From: Photorhabdus laumondii subsp. laumondii
GTDB lineage: Bacteria > Pseudomonadota > Gammaproteobacteria > Enterobacterales > Enterobacteriaceae
Assembly (NCBI RefSeq): GCF_003343245.1
Contig: NZ_CP024901.1
Location: 2,976,001 to 3,040,000, forward strand
Direction: 5' to 3'
Length of the DNA stretch: 64,000 bases
Both the position numbers and the translations under genes were made by a program. Positions 1-8,443 of the stretch are shown here, in pieces. Below the pieces are notes generated by a model. That model searched no databases. It had not been told where the DNA came from and saw only the letters and a list, made by a program, of their open reading frames with translations. Position 1 is the stretch's first letter; the number at the start of each line of letters is the position of its first letter.

Positions 1-553
<553 letters not shown>

Positions 554-566
554 ATTTTGCCCCTGT

Positions 567-1763
567 TTAATTTAATCCCATGGTCCCGGTGCGCGTATCA
601 AACGTCAGACTCAGCTCAATAAATTCCGCCGGAATGAGCAGAGCCAGTTTGATTTTCATAATCATTTTCCCAGCCCGCAGATCCGCTTCATTCATTGATT
701 CGTTAACACCGAGTAATATGTCAAATGCTTGGTCCTCTTGGGTCCCTAACAGTCCACCTTTCAACCATAATTGATGCAGCCAGTTGTAAGTTTGGCCTTT
801 AAGTTTCATCCAAGTGATAGCGTTGTTAGGTTCGAAAACAAAAGCCCGGCCTAATCGGGTGAGATGAGCTTCGATATAGGAGACCAATCGGCGAGTTTGG
901 ATATAACGCCAGGGAGAACCGGGGATGTTATCCAGCGTTCGGCATCCCCAGACTTTAATCCCTTTGCCGGGGAAGCTGCGAATCAGATTCAACGAAGTGC
1001 CATTCTGATTAAAGAGCGCATCAGCTTCAATAAAGGATCGTACTGGGCTGACAACCTTAGCTAAAGCTACGTTGGCCGGTGCGGTCCAGATACCTTGTTG
1101 ATGATCATTACGCTGGATAACCGCCGCCACCGCCGCAGTAGGCGAAAGGATGATATGTTGACCATTTTCTTGATATGTGGTTTTCAGCCCCGGCCAATAT
1201 ACCGCGCCCCATTGCCGATCACTTGAGGAAAACTGCGCCAAACATGTCGCGGCCAGTACCGGATCATCCGGGGCATCCAGCAATCCCATGATGCCACGTC
1301 GGCTCTTGCACAGTTCGAGTATCGACTGCCAAAACTGCAACCAAAGATCTATCTCGGCACCGGACTCTCCCGTCTGATTAAAACGGACAATATCAGGGAC
1401 GACAACCAGTGTAATAGCACTCTCCGCGGCAATAGCCTGCTTAAGCCAATCCTGTTGCAGTGCGATGATCAATGATTGAAAATCGCTCAGTGGTTCATCA
1501 AGGGTCAGCGGCAGCACATAGGCTTGTTGACCGCCATTTTCAAAAAAGTGGCGCACGGAGGTGTACATTAATGAGTCGTACATTAATCCTGACTCACAAA
1601 ATTTTAGGGTAAAATCGGTCAGGCTGTTTAATTTGACTATGGTTTTACTGCCCGAACTTTTTGGAATATCACCAATAAAAACCGGTACACCAATAAATGC
1701 ATCCCCCGGCTTCTGGGATATCAGGTTTTCCGCGCTTGTCACACCCGGCTGTGTTATTTCCAT
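567..1763 (-). CDS. pvc4: eCIS contractile sheath protein Pvc4
   Basis: A 398-aa tail-sheath protein, the most divergent of the three sheath genes here. It keeps the C-terminal sheath core seen in pvc2 and pvc3: VWGCRTLDN, WRYIQTRRLVSYIEA, FVFEPNNAITW, a W-L-x-G-G-L-L-G segment and a final strand MIMKIKLALLIPAEFIELSLTF that in this family augments the sheet of the neighbouring subunit. The start at 1763 is preferred because GAGGAA lies 6 nt upstream; the ATG two codons earlier (1769) sits directly against that Shine-Dalgarno. Pvc4/Afp4 is a minor sheath subunit thought to act near the baseplate. It lies 48 nt downstream of pvc3 in the same operon. Confidence 0.88.
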   Translation of the reverse strand: MEITQPGVTSAENLISQKPGDAFIGVPVFIGDIPKSSGSKTIVKLNSLTDFTLKFCESGLMYDSLMYTSVRHFFENGGQQAYVLPLTLDEPLSDFQSLIIALQQDWLKQAIAAESAITLVVVPDIVRFNQTGESGAEIDLWLQFWQSILELCKSRRGIMGLLDAPDDPVLAATCLAQFSSSDRQWGAVYWPGLKTTYQENGQHIILSPTAAVAAVIQRNDHQQGIWTAPANVALAKVVSPVRSFIEADALFNQNGTSLNLIRSFPGKGIKVWGCRTLDNIPGSPWRYIQTRRLVSYIEAHLTRLGRAFVFEPNNAITWMKLKGQTYNWLHQLWLKGGLLGTQEDQAFDILLGVNESMNEADLRAGKMIMKIKLALLIPAEFIELSLTFDTRTGTMGLN

Positions 1764-1811
1764 TATCATTTCCTCAACAGGACAGGCGCGGCAAACCGCG
1801 CCCCAGTACAG

Positions 1812-3218
1812 TTACTGTGCGACTTTTTGCGAAAATTGCAGGATAATAAATTCAGCCGGGCGAACCGCCGCCATACCAACCTTGACGATCATTCTTCCTT
1901 GCTTAATATCCACCTCGGACATGGTGACACCTTGACCAATCTGGACAAAATAGGCTTCTTGGGGATGACTGCCAACCAGCGCCCCTTGTTGCCAGAGTTG
2001 ATGGAGATAGTTGTCAATGGCTGACCTTACTCGTTCCCAAGTCGGTTGACTATTGGGTTCAAAGACGGCAAATCGCATTGCCTGTTTGATATCCCGTTCC
2101 GCCGCATTAAATAAACGCCGTACCGGAATATAGCGCCAGTTGTCATCATCTTTCAGAGTACGTGTACCCCACACGACAAACCCTCGATTATTGAAATAGC
2201 GGATAACATTGATACCTTTTTGATTCATGGTACCTTGCTCATCTTCGGTGAGCCGTTCTTCTACATCACTAATGCCACTCAGAACAATATTAGCCGGTGC
2301 TTTCCAGACACCACGGCTGGCATCAGTAGCACAATAGACGCCGGCCATGATTGCACTGGCGGGAATAGTTTTGTTTACATTCTTTATTGCAGTAATAGCC
2401 TCCTTATAGACATTCGGGTTTTTCTCTTTGAGTTCCGTCAAATTGGTAATATTGTTTGCTTTTGCATCCTTATAACCTAAAACATCTATAAGACTCTCTT
2501 CCGTTTGCATAAGTTGTGAGACTTTCACCGCGGGATAATACGTTGCGGTTTGTGAGGATACGTTAGTGCTGATAGCGAATGCTTTATCCTGATTATCAGC
2601 GATAAGGAAATAGCCCTCATTCAATAATGAAGATGTCAGGTTGTTATATATCTTGCTTTGGTAATCAGAATCTTGTTCAGGGCAGACGATCAAGGTAATT
2701 TCTAAAGCCTGCTTAATTAACTCAGGGATTAAAGCCAGAGTTTTAGTATCTTCCGAATCAGCAATCGGTAGGATATAACAAGGCCCACCGCCATTTTGGA
2801 AATAAAGTTTTAAGGCATCGCTGCTTGTTGTATAGGTACCGACAGTCACCTCATAAGTGTAATCAGCTTTTTTTTCTTCTTCTGTTTCTGTATTGCTATT
2901 AACCTCTTCATTTTCTTTGGTGGCTTTGTTTTCGGTTGATATATCACCTTCAATTTTTTCAACTTTCTTAGGTTTTTTAGCGGCAGATGGAGGTGTTGAT
3001 TTAATCGCTATTGACGTAACACAACCCACATGAAACAGGTTAGTGAAATCCAACCAGCTACTAACACGTGTCACTTGTGGTGTCGTAGTCGTACTAGGTT
3101 TTTTCAGTGAAAAACGTCCAATAAAAACAGGGATTGCCGTATTCCCTTGGCTGACAGAAAGCGCCGGTGGGGCATCTTCTTCAATATAGACGCCAGGATA
3201 AGTTGGTACTGTTGGCAT
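1812..3218 (-). CDS. pvc3: eCIS contractile sheath protein Pvc3
   Basis: A 468-aa sheath protein beginning MPTVPTYPGVYIEEDAPPAL, with the conserved N-terminal YPGVYIEE and C-terminal VWGTRTLKDDDNWRYIPVRRLFN, FAVFEPNSQPTWERVR and QGRMIVKVGMAAVRPAEFIILQF motifs shared almost word for word with pvc2. It is about 100 residues longer than pvc2. Much of the extra length is a Lys/Glu/Asn/Thr-rich low-complexity stretch around residues 75-118, probably an exposed loop on the outside of the sheath. A strong GGAGG precedes the ATG. In the family this subunit forms part of the contractile sheath around the inner tube. It lies 11 nt downstream of pvc2. Confidence 0.9.
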   Translation of the reverse strand: MPTVPTYPGVYIEEDAPPALSVSQGNTAIPVFIGRFSLKKPSTTTTPQVTRVSSWLDFTNLFHVGCVTSIAIKSTPPSAAKKPKKVEKIEGDISTENKATKENEEVNSNTETEEEKKADYTYEVTVGTYTTSSDALKLYFQNGGGPCYILPIADSEDTKTLALIPELIKQALEITLIVCPEQDSDYQSKIYNNLTSSLLNEGYFLIADNQDKAFAISTNVSSQTATYYPAVKVSQLMQTEESLIDVLGYKDAKANNITNLTELKEKNPNVYKEAITAIKNVNKTIPASAIMAGVYCATDASRGVWKAPANIVLSGISDVEERLTEDEQGTMNQKGINVIRYFNNRGFVVWGTRTLKDDDNWRYIPVRRLFNAAERDIKQAMRFAVFEPNSQPTWERVRSAIDNYLHQLWQQGALVGSHPQEAYFVQIGQGVTMSEVDIKQGRMIVKVGMAAVRPAEFIILQFSQKVAQ

Positions 3219-3229
3219 ACTGCCTCCAA

Positions 3230-4324
3230 TTATTGTCCGATGTTCTGCGTAAACTGCAAGATAATAAATTCGGCCGGACGAACTGCCGCCAAACCTATTT
3301 TGACAATCATTCTGCCCTGTTTAATATCGTCATCAGTCATGGTGATACCTTTACCAATTTGAACAAAATAAGCTTGTTCAGCTTTATTGCCCATCAATCC
3401 GCCTTGTTGCCAGAGAGAATAGAGATAATTATCAATCGCTCGACGTACAATTTCCCAAGTTGGTTGGCTATTAGGTTCAAAGACCGCAAAGCTCATGGCA
3501 TTTTTAATATCTCGTTCTGCGCTGTTAAACAGACGGCGAACAGGGATATAACGCCAATTATCACTGTCCTCAAGTGTTCTGGCTCCCCAAACCAATGGGC
3601 TACTTTTAGGAAAAGTACGGATCATATTCAACGCTTTATCTTTGTTATATTGTCCTTGCAGATCATCAGTCACCGGATATTTAGGTTGTAATCCTCCTTG
3701 AATAGCAACGTTAGCTGGCGCTTGCCAGACACCTCGATTGTTATCGACACTGGCATAAATACCGGCCATCACTGCACTGGGTGGAATATCAACGCTAGCT
3801 CTTTTCCCTTCTTCATTTTTTTCTCCCCACTCAGCGGTCAGCCAAGGATAATAAACTGCGCCATAGGCGGTAGCGGTATAAATCTTAAGTACTTCATCGG
3901 GTTTTTGGTTCAAATCTATTTGAGTGACTGGGCCATCAAAAATGGCAAATAAGCCTTTGCCCGGTTGGCAAAGTGTACCTACAGCAGTAGTAATATCCTC
4001 TCCGGCAGCAACCAGCAATGTGACATCATCCAACTTTGGAACTTGGTTTACTAAATCTTTAGTTTTAACGAGATAACAATATCCACCGCCGTTAATAAAA
4101 TAGGCACGTAGTGAAATATCAAGCTTATCACTAGGATTAAATTGTCTACCTCTTAGAGCCAGATATTCTAGCCAACTATTAACACGATGATAGTCATCTC
4201 CTGACCTAAAAAGATTTTCATCTCCGACAGCAAAAACAGGGACCGCCGTTGCACTGGTACGGACAGAGAGTGCCAATGAAGCATCTTCTTCAATATAGAC
4301 ACCCGGATAATGATAAGTTGTCAT
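3230..4324 (-). CDS. pvc2: eCIS main contractile sheath protein Pvc2
   Basis: A 364-aa protein, the shortest and most canonical sheath subunit. The N-terminus has YHYPGVYIEEDASLALSVR and the C-terminal core has PLVWGARTLEDSDNWRYIPV, SFAVFEPNSQPTWE and KQGRMIVKIGLAAVRPAEF. The start is placed at 4324, preceded by AAGGCGAA; a longer reading with a start at 4351 adds nine residues that have no counterpart in the family. Pvc2/Afp2 makes up most of the sheath, which contracts to drive the tube through the target membrane. It follows pvc1 after a 79-nt gap, the longest gap in this part of the operon. Confidence 0.9.
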   Translation of the reverse strand: MTTYHYPGVYIEEDASLALSVRTSATAVPVFAVGDENLFRSGDDYHRVNSWLEYLALRGRQFNPSDKLDISLRAYFINGGGYCYLVKTKDLVNQVPKLDDVTLLVAAGEDITTAVGTLCQPGKGLFAIFDGPVTQIDLNQKPDEVLKIYTATAYGAVYYPWLTAEWGEKNEEGKRASVDIPPSAVMAGIYASVDNNRGVWQAPANVAIQGGLQPKYPVTDDLQGQYNKDKALNMIRTFPKSSPLVWGARTLEDSDNWRYIPVRRLFNSAERDIKNAMSFAVFEPNSQPTWEIVRRAIDNYLYSLWQQGGLMGNKAEQAYFVQIGKGITMTDDDIKQGRMIVKIGLAAVRPAEFIILQFTQNIGQ

Positions 4325-4403
4325 AATATTCGCCTTTAAAAAGCACTGCATTGACGTGCCAGACTATTCCTGACAACAAACAGTCCTGACACCAAACAGT
4401 GTA

Positions 4404-4853
4404 TTAATGGAACTCAACAGTCACTCGATCGGCTTTTAAACTTATTTCCTGTACCGCAACTTCATTACTGGTCGCATCAAAACTGGGGGCTGTGAGTTTT
4501 TCCGGGAAAGCATTAGCAATATTCCAGGTAATCAGCAAATTTGAGCCTGTTTCATCGGTGAGACTAATAGAAATATCTTTCTTTTCTATCTGATTAAGCG
4601 AAATAGAATTAATCCAATCGTACAATTTAGATTGCCCTTTAAAAATACCGCGCTTCAAGGTAATGCTTGGTCTCTGACGCTGACCGGGCATTTGTAACCA
4701 ATTACCAATTCCATCACGATATTCAATCGTGTCATAGCTAATATCTAATCCCGATACACTTTGAAAAGACATTTGCTCATCACCAACGGTCACGACAAAA
4801 CGGTAAGTTGGAATAGGGTATTGAACAGCAATTTGATCGACAGTTGTAGACAT
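4404..4853 (-). CDS. pvc1: eCIS inner tube protein Pvc1 (first gene of the PVC operon)
   Basis: A 149-aa tube protein of the T4 gp19 / Hcp-like fold. Family features are PIPTYRFVVTVGDEQMSFQS, the VSGLDISYDTIEYRDG block, TLKRGIFKG, and a C-terminal FDATSNEVAVQEISLKADRV segment paralogous to pvc5. The ATG at 4853 has AAGGAA upstream, and 149 residues is the usual Pvc1/Afp1 length. It is the first gene of the minus-strand operon, 55 nt downstream of an ops element. Known role: the major protein of the inner tube through which payloads are delivered. Payload genes of such cassettes normally lie at the far 3' end, outside this window. Confidence 0.9.
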   Translation of the reverse strand: MSTTVDQIAVQYPIPTYRFVVTVGDEQMSFQSVSGLDISYDTIEYRDGIGNWLQMPGQRQRPSITLKRGIFKGQSKLYDWINSISLNQIEKKDISISLTDETGSNLLITWNIANAFPEKLTAPSFDATSNEVAVQEISLKADRVTVEFH

Positions 4854-4908
4854 TGTTATTTCCTTAAGAGTTAAATTCATAACCGGGTTAGAACACATAT
4901 CATTTTAG

Positions 4909-4922
4909 GTACGCTACCGCCC
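4909..4922 (-). promoter_or_regulatory. ops element (RfaH recruitment site) in the PVC leader
   Basis: Read on the minus strand this is GGCGGTAGCGTACC, which matches the ops/JUMPstart core GGCGGTAGCGT exactly. In enteric bacteria an ops element in the untranslated leader pauses RNA polymerase and recruits RfaH, which suppresses Rho termination in long virulence, LPS and pilus operons. It is placed between the presumed promoter and pvc1, on the transcribed strand, 55 nt before the start codon. Afp of Serratia is known to depend on an RfaH-like antiterminator (AnfA1), so control of this cassette by RfaH is a well-supported inference. Confidence 0.85.
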
Positions 4923-4950
4923 TTAGGTATCATGCCTAATGCCTTACTTG

Positions 4951-5077
4951 TATACCCGTCATCTTTCAAGTTGCCTCTTTGTTGGCTGCACTCACTCACC
5001 CCGGTCACATAGTTCTCTATGCTCCCGGGGATTCGTTCCCTTGCCGTCGCAATGCATCTTGAAATCCATAGGGTATA
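4951..5077 (-). repeat. ERIC element, full length
   Basis: A 127-bp enterobacterial repetitive intergenic consensus. The ends are TATACCCGTCATCTTTCAAG and its imperfect complement ending ATCCATAGGGTATA, and the core contains the ERIC landmarks CTCACCCCGGTCAC and GCTCCCGGGGATTC. It lies upstream of the PVC ops element, so it is probably upstream of, or inside, the PVC leader region. Confidence 0.93.
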
Positions 5078-5456
5078 TATTCACTGTGCTTTAATATCCA
5101 AACCCTCATTCAAGGTTCAAGGAATGAGGCGACCTGACTACTGACTAACTACTGATTAACGTAAGTTAATACGTGATAAACATCACACTGTTGGAGCTTT
5201 AAACTATTCATCGAACAGTAATCACTCAAATACCGCCAAATAAAAGTTAAAAATAAAAAATAATGATTTTTATCTATTTTTTACCTTTTAATTCAATTAC
5301 ATAAATAAATCACGTTCAATTCACAGCATTATTGCTCGTGGATATCTATTCATTAATTTTTACAAAAGGAATTTATAAACAATAAATAACACCTAAAAAT
5401 ATTTTATCTATATTTCTAAATCTTACATCACTTCATGGGTAATCATCACAATATAA
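5078..5456. other. AT-rich gene-free stretch upstream of the PVC operon
   Basis: About 380 bp of strongly AT-rich DNA with no credible reading frame. It has several A/T-run blocks, the kind of composition bound by H-NS in enteric bacteria. The PVC promoter could lie here or between the ERIC element and pvc1; no single convincing -35/-10 pair stands out on the minus strand. Confidence 0.5.
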
Positions 5457-6330
5457 ATAAAACTAATAATTAATTATCATTAGTTTTACTTCTTAATAAA
5501 AAACAGAAAAATAACCCATATGACAAAATAAAATAAAAAATTTTAAATAATTTATTTTCTTGCATTACTCATTCATAAAATATATAAACTCTAACAGGTA
5601 TAAGTGCCTATTGAGCCCTCCTGGCTATATAAAAAATAGACAAACACTAAACAGAGGCAGAGAATGCGTTATGTTGAAAATAACTAGAGATGTTTATTTA
5701 GACTGTGACTCAAACAAAATAATTCATGGTAAAAATATATTTATCATTACAGAGAAAGAGAAACGCCTGCTACTTGCACTGTGGGAACATGCATCCCAAG
5801 GGAATACGTTAAACCGGGAGCAACTGATCCCTCTAGTTTGGCCTGAACGCAAAGATGGGGTAGCAGAAACCAATTTACTGCAATTAATCTGCAAGTTACG
5901 CCGAACATTACGTTATTGTGATCTAGGTGAAGCCATACACACGGTGTACCGACAAGGTTATCGTTTTATCCTGCCACTTCAAGATGACGAACAAGATAAT
6001 CGTCAGCTCCAAAATACTCAATTACCTATTCCCATCGCTACACCGCCAAAGCCATTTTACTGGCGTTTCACCAGGATGATTGTTATGTTTATCACCGCAA
6101 TCATCTGGATATCAACTATCCTATATACAGCTCCTTTTCTGGCTAAGAAATAATGGTGACTTTTATTTAAAAAATGATTAAATCCCCATCAATGGATGGT
6201 CTATTAAATTAAACAGCATGCAAGCGGGTTATCCATTTCTTTGCGGCTCATTTCAGCAAGTCATGAGCCGCTTTAATAAGAAAAGATCATGATTCATGAT
6301 ATTAAGTTATCTATTTTTTATCGGTGTAAC
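5457..6330 (+). repeat. Long direct repeat, copy 1 (regulator-bearing)
   Basis: An 874-bp segment repeated at 7385-8251 with very few differences: one conservative and one or two silent changes in the coding part, and more scattered changes after the stop. The left boundary begins at ATAAAACTAATAATTAATTA and the right boundary ends at TTTTTATCGGTGTAAC; sequence outside differs. The two copies are in the same orientation, 1,928 bp apart. Confidence 0.95.
5671..6153 (+). CDS. ToxR/CadC-like winged-helix regulator with C-terminal membrane anchor (copy 1)
   Basis: A 160-aa protein. Residues 1-105 form an OmpR/PhoB-type winged helix (transcriptional regulatory protein C-terminal domain): LYLDCDSN-like opening, NREQLIPLVWPER in the alpha-loop region, a recognition helix NLLQLICKLRRTL and the wing HTVYRQGYRFIL. 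After a short linker (residues 106-130) there is one hydrophobic segment (MIVMFITAIIWISTILYTA) and then only four residues, so it is a membrane-tethered DNA-binding protein with almost no periplasmic sensor. The start at 5671 is chosen because the helix domain begins there; an in-frame TTG at 5560 gives an implausible N-terminus. Lying next to the PVC operon, it is a candidate local regulator; that is inference. Confidence 0.82.
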   Translation: MLKITRDVYLDCDSNKIIHGKNIFIITEKEKRLLLALWEHASQGNTLNREQLIPLVWPERKDGVAETNLLQLICKLRRTLRYCDLGEAIHTVYRQGYRFILPLQDDEQDNRQLQNTQLPIPIATPPKPFYWRFTRMIVMFITAIIWISTILYTAPFLAKK

Positions 6331-6340
6331 TCCTTCGTCA

Positions 6341-6460
6341 TTAATTACGACTACCGCTATCGGCAATAAATCCGTCAGGAATACATGTCCCCGCCACTGT
6401 CGGGATTTTCGTATCTCTTTGACTGATAACAGCCATAATCATAGCTACATCCAGATGTCA
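6341..6460 (-). pseudogene. Possible 3' remnant of a Tli4-like immunity gene
   Basis: On the minus strand a short open stretch ends in SQRDTKIPTVAGTCIPDGF-IADSGSRN-stop, with an in-frame stop just upstream. The pattern [IL]PT-x-x-G-x-C-x-x-x-G-F-I resembles the C-terminal signature of the T6SS Tli4 (lipase immunity) family as I recall it. No start codon or full domain is left. The right end of repeat copy 1 abuts it. Low-confidence identification based on one motif. Confidence 0.3.
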
Positions 6461-6535
6461 ATCGGCTTGTCCATGAATTTCATATTTCCACCCCAACTAG
6501 AAATTAAGATCCCGTTAAACGTGTGTGAAAAAAGA

Positions 6536-6558
6536 AAAGGCCACGCAATGCGTAGCAT
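6536..6558 (-). terminator. Terminator-like hairpin on the minus strand
   Basis: The minus strand reads GCTACGC-ATT-GCGTGGC followed by CTTTTCTTTTTT, a GC-rich hairpin with a U-rich tail. A near copy (GCTGCGC-ATT-GCGTGGC plus T-run) follows the gene at 9502-10272. No intact minus-strand gene lies directly upstream, so this one may be left from a lost gene. Confidence 0.5.
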
Positions 6559-6717
6559 GGAATGTGTATTAACCGCTTTTACGTTTACCTTATTCCTTTT
6601 ACGTCACTGATAAATTTCAATATTTAACTGCTCATAGAAAGTGTTAAGTTAAATGTCACAGGTGAAATCACCTGATTATATATGCCAACAAATAACAGCA
6701 ATAATAAGGAAACCAAT

Positions 6718-7026
6718 ATGATATCAACAAATTTCAAAATATTCCTAAACCCTAACCAAGCTATCGAAGCTTATAAAAATGGGAATATAGCCATTCCTAT
6801 TCGATGGAGAAGTATAGCAATAAAAAACAACGGCCAAGCAGCAATGAGGGTTTTAAATTTCTGGGCATCCCCATTTGGGGAGTATGAATTCTATAATTCT
6901 ATTGATGTCTGGCCTGGAGAAACTAAAATACTCAACGCGCCTCCTAACGCTGTTTATTACTATAGAATTACAGCCGTCAATTTAGACGCAACTCTAACCA
7001 CAGAAGCTGAGTTTAATTGGATATAA
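6718..7026 (+). CDS. Unknown small protein between the duplicated regulators
   Basis: A 102-aa protein starting MISTNFKIFLNPNQAIEAYK. The ATG at 6718 has AAGGAA seven bases upstream; an upstream in-frame ATG at 6682 lacks a good Shine-Dalgarno. No signal peptide or membrane segment. It is rich in aromatic and beta-prone residues (IAIPIRWRSIAIKN, FWASPFGEYEFYNSIDVWPG, NAVYYYRITAVNLDA), which suggests a small all-beta fold of the fibronectin/immunoglobulin or lectin type; that is only a guess from composition. I do not recognise the family. It is the only intact gene flanked by the two copies of the membrane regulator, so it may be their target. Confidence 0.65.
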   Translation: MISTNFKIFLNPNQAIEAYKNGNIAIPIRWRSIAIKNNGQAAMRVLNFWASPFGEYEFYNSIDVWPGETKILNAPPNAVYYYRITAVNLDATLTTEAEFNWI

Positions 7027-7260
7027 AGATTCTTAAGAGTTAGCTATATATCTCTCGTATATAAGAAGATTTAGTTCAATATAGCTCAAACTTCACTACG
7101 CAGAAAGTAACATCTTCATTCTCTGCTAAATACTTATCAACTACCGAGGATTACTCGGTAGTTGAAATTGAATGCCACATCAGACATTATCTGAGAACGT
7201 GGAAGTGGACTTTATATATGAAAAACTCCGCAAGTAAGAGGCTTGGAATTCAACATAATA

Positions 7261-7387
7261 TATACCCGTCATCTTTCAAGTTGCCTCTTTGTTGGCTGCA
7301 CTCACTCACCCCGGTCACATAGTTTTCTATGCTCCCGGGGATTCGCTCCCTTGCCGTCGCGATGCATCTTGAAATCCATAGGGTATA
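7261..7387 (-). repeat. ERIC element, full length
   Basis: A 127-bp ERIC copy in the same orientation as the one at 4951. Its last bases (GGGTATA) run straight into the left boundary of long repeat copy 2 at 7385, so this ERIC end coincides with a duplication breakpoint. Confidence 0.93.
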
Positions 7388-8251
7388 AAACTAATAATTA
7401 ATTATCATTAGTTTTACTTCTTAATAAAAAACAGAAAAATAACCCATATGACAAAATAAAATAAAAAATTTTAAATAATTTATTTTCTTGCATTACTCAT
7501 TCATAAAATATATAAACTCTAACAGGTATAAGTGCCTATTGAGCCCTCCTGGCTATATAAAAAATAGACAAACACTAAACAGAGGCAGAGAATGCGTTAT
7601 GTTGAAAATAACTAGAGATGTTTATTTAGACTGTGACTCAAACAAAATAATTCATGGTAAAAATATATTTATCATTACAGAGAAAGAGAAACGCCTGCTA
7701 CTTGCACTGTGGGAACATGCATCCCAAGGGAATACGTTAAACCGGGAGCAACTGATCCCTCTAGTTTGGCCTGAACGCAAAGATGGGGTAGCAGAAACCA
7801 ATTTACTGCAATTAATCTGCAAGTTACGCCGAACATTACGTTATTGTGATCTAGGTGAAGCCATACACACGGTGTACCGACAAGGTTATCGTTTTATCCT
7901 GCCACTTCAAGATGACGAACAAGATAATCGTCAGCTCCAAAATACTCAATTACCTATTCCCATCGCTACACCGCCAAAGCCATTTTACTGGCGTTTCACC
8001 AGGATGATTGTTATGTTTATCACCGCAATCATTTGGATATCAACTATCCTATATACAGCTCCTTTTCTGGCTAAGAGATAATGATGATTTTTATTTAAAA
8101 AATGATTAAATCCCCATCAATGGATGGTCCATTAAATTAAACAGCATACAAGCGGGTTTCATCCACTTCTTTACGGCTCATTTCAGCAAGTTATGGGCCG
8201 CTTTAATAAGAAAAGATCATGATTCATGACATTCTTTTTTATCGGTGTAAC
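7385..8251 (+). repeat. Long direct repeat, copy 2 (regulator-bearing)
   Basis: Second copy of the segment at 5457-6330, shorter by a few bases because of small deletions after the coding region. The left edge is fused to an ERIC end; the right edge abuts a remnant that looks phage-derived (8252-8300). The coding part is almost identical to copy 1, which points to a recent duplication or to ongoing gene conversion. Confidence 0.95.
7599..8081 (+). CDS. ToxR/CadC-like winged-helix regulator with C-terminal membrane anchor (copy 2)
   Basis: A 160-aa protein identical to the copy at 5671-6153 except for the final residue (Arg instead of Lys). Same winged-helix DNA-binding domain (residues 1-105), linker, and single C-terminal transmembrane helix. 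The upstream 200 bp are also the same as in copy 1, so the promoter was duplicated with the gene and both copies should be expressed in the same way, unless the ERIC fused at 7385 alters this one. Confidence 0.82.
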   Translation: MLKITRDVYLDCDSNKIIHGKNIFIITEKEKRLLLALWEHASQGNTLNREQLIPLVWPERKDGVAETNLLQLICKLRRTLRYCDLGEAIHTVYRQGYRFILPLQDDEQDNRQLQNTQLPIPIATPPKPFYWRFTRMIVMFITAIIWISTILYTAPFLAKR

Positions 8252-8300
8252 CCAGTTTTTCACCCGGTTCTAATTTTTGTACGTCTGATGTGATATTCAT
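8252..8300 (-). pseudogene. Scar resembling the start of a phage minor tail protein gene
   Basis: The minus strand has ATG at 8300 followed by NITSDVQKLEPGEKL before the sequence runs into the long repeat. M-N-I-x-S-D-x-Q-K-L-E-P-G is, from memory, a typical opening of phage minor tail protein L of the non-lambda type. Only about 16 codons remain. Another short open stretch in a different frame (RIPTALTINATFEQAFQHE) lies just upstream. This suggests that prophage tail genes were once here. Confidence 0.3.
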
Positions 8301-8399
8301 GCTGAAATGCCTGCTCAAATGTTGCATTAATTGTCAAAGCGGTAGGTATTCTGTATCTGAGTTCTCCATTTAAATTCTTCTGCCCTATTTCCCCCATAA

Positions 8400-8425
8400 A
8401 AAACCTCGCTGAAACGAGGCTGAGG
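8400..8425 (-). terminator. Rho-independent terminator of the higB-nadS operon
   Basis: The minus strand reads CCTCGTTTCAGCGAGG followed by TTTTTTATG: a 5-bp CCTCG/CGAGG stem, extended by one pair, plus a T-run. It lies about 20 bp after the antitoxin stop. Confidence 0.8.
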
Positions 8426-8443
8426 AATTCCTATGCGCTCTAT

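Noticed and set aside
6296..6610. 104-codon plus-strand frame
   Set aside because: It runs through a repeat end, the Tli4-like remnant on the other strand and a terminator hairpin; no ribosome-binding site and mixed composition.
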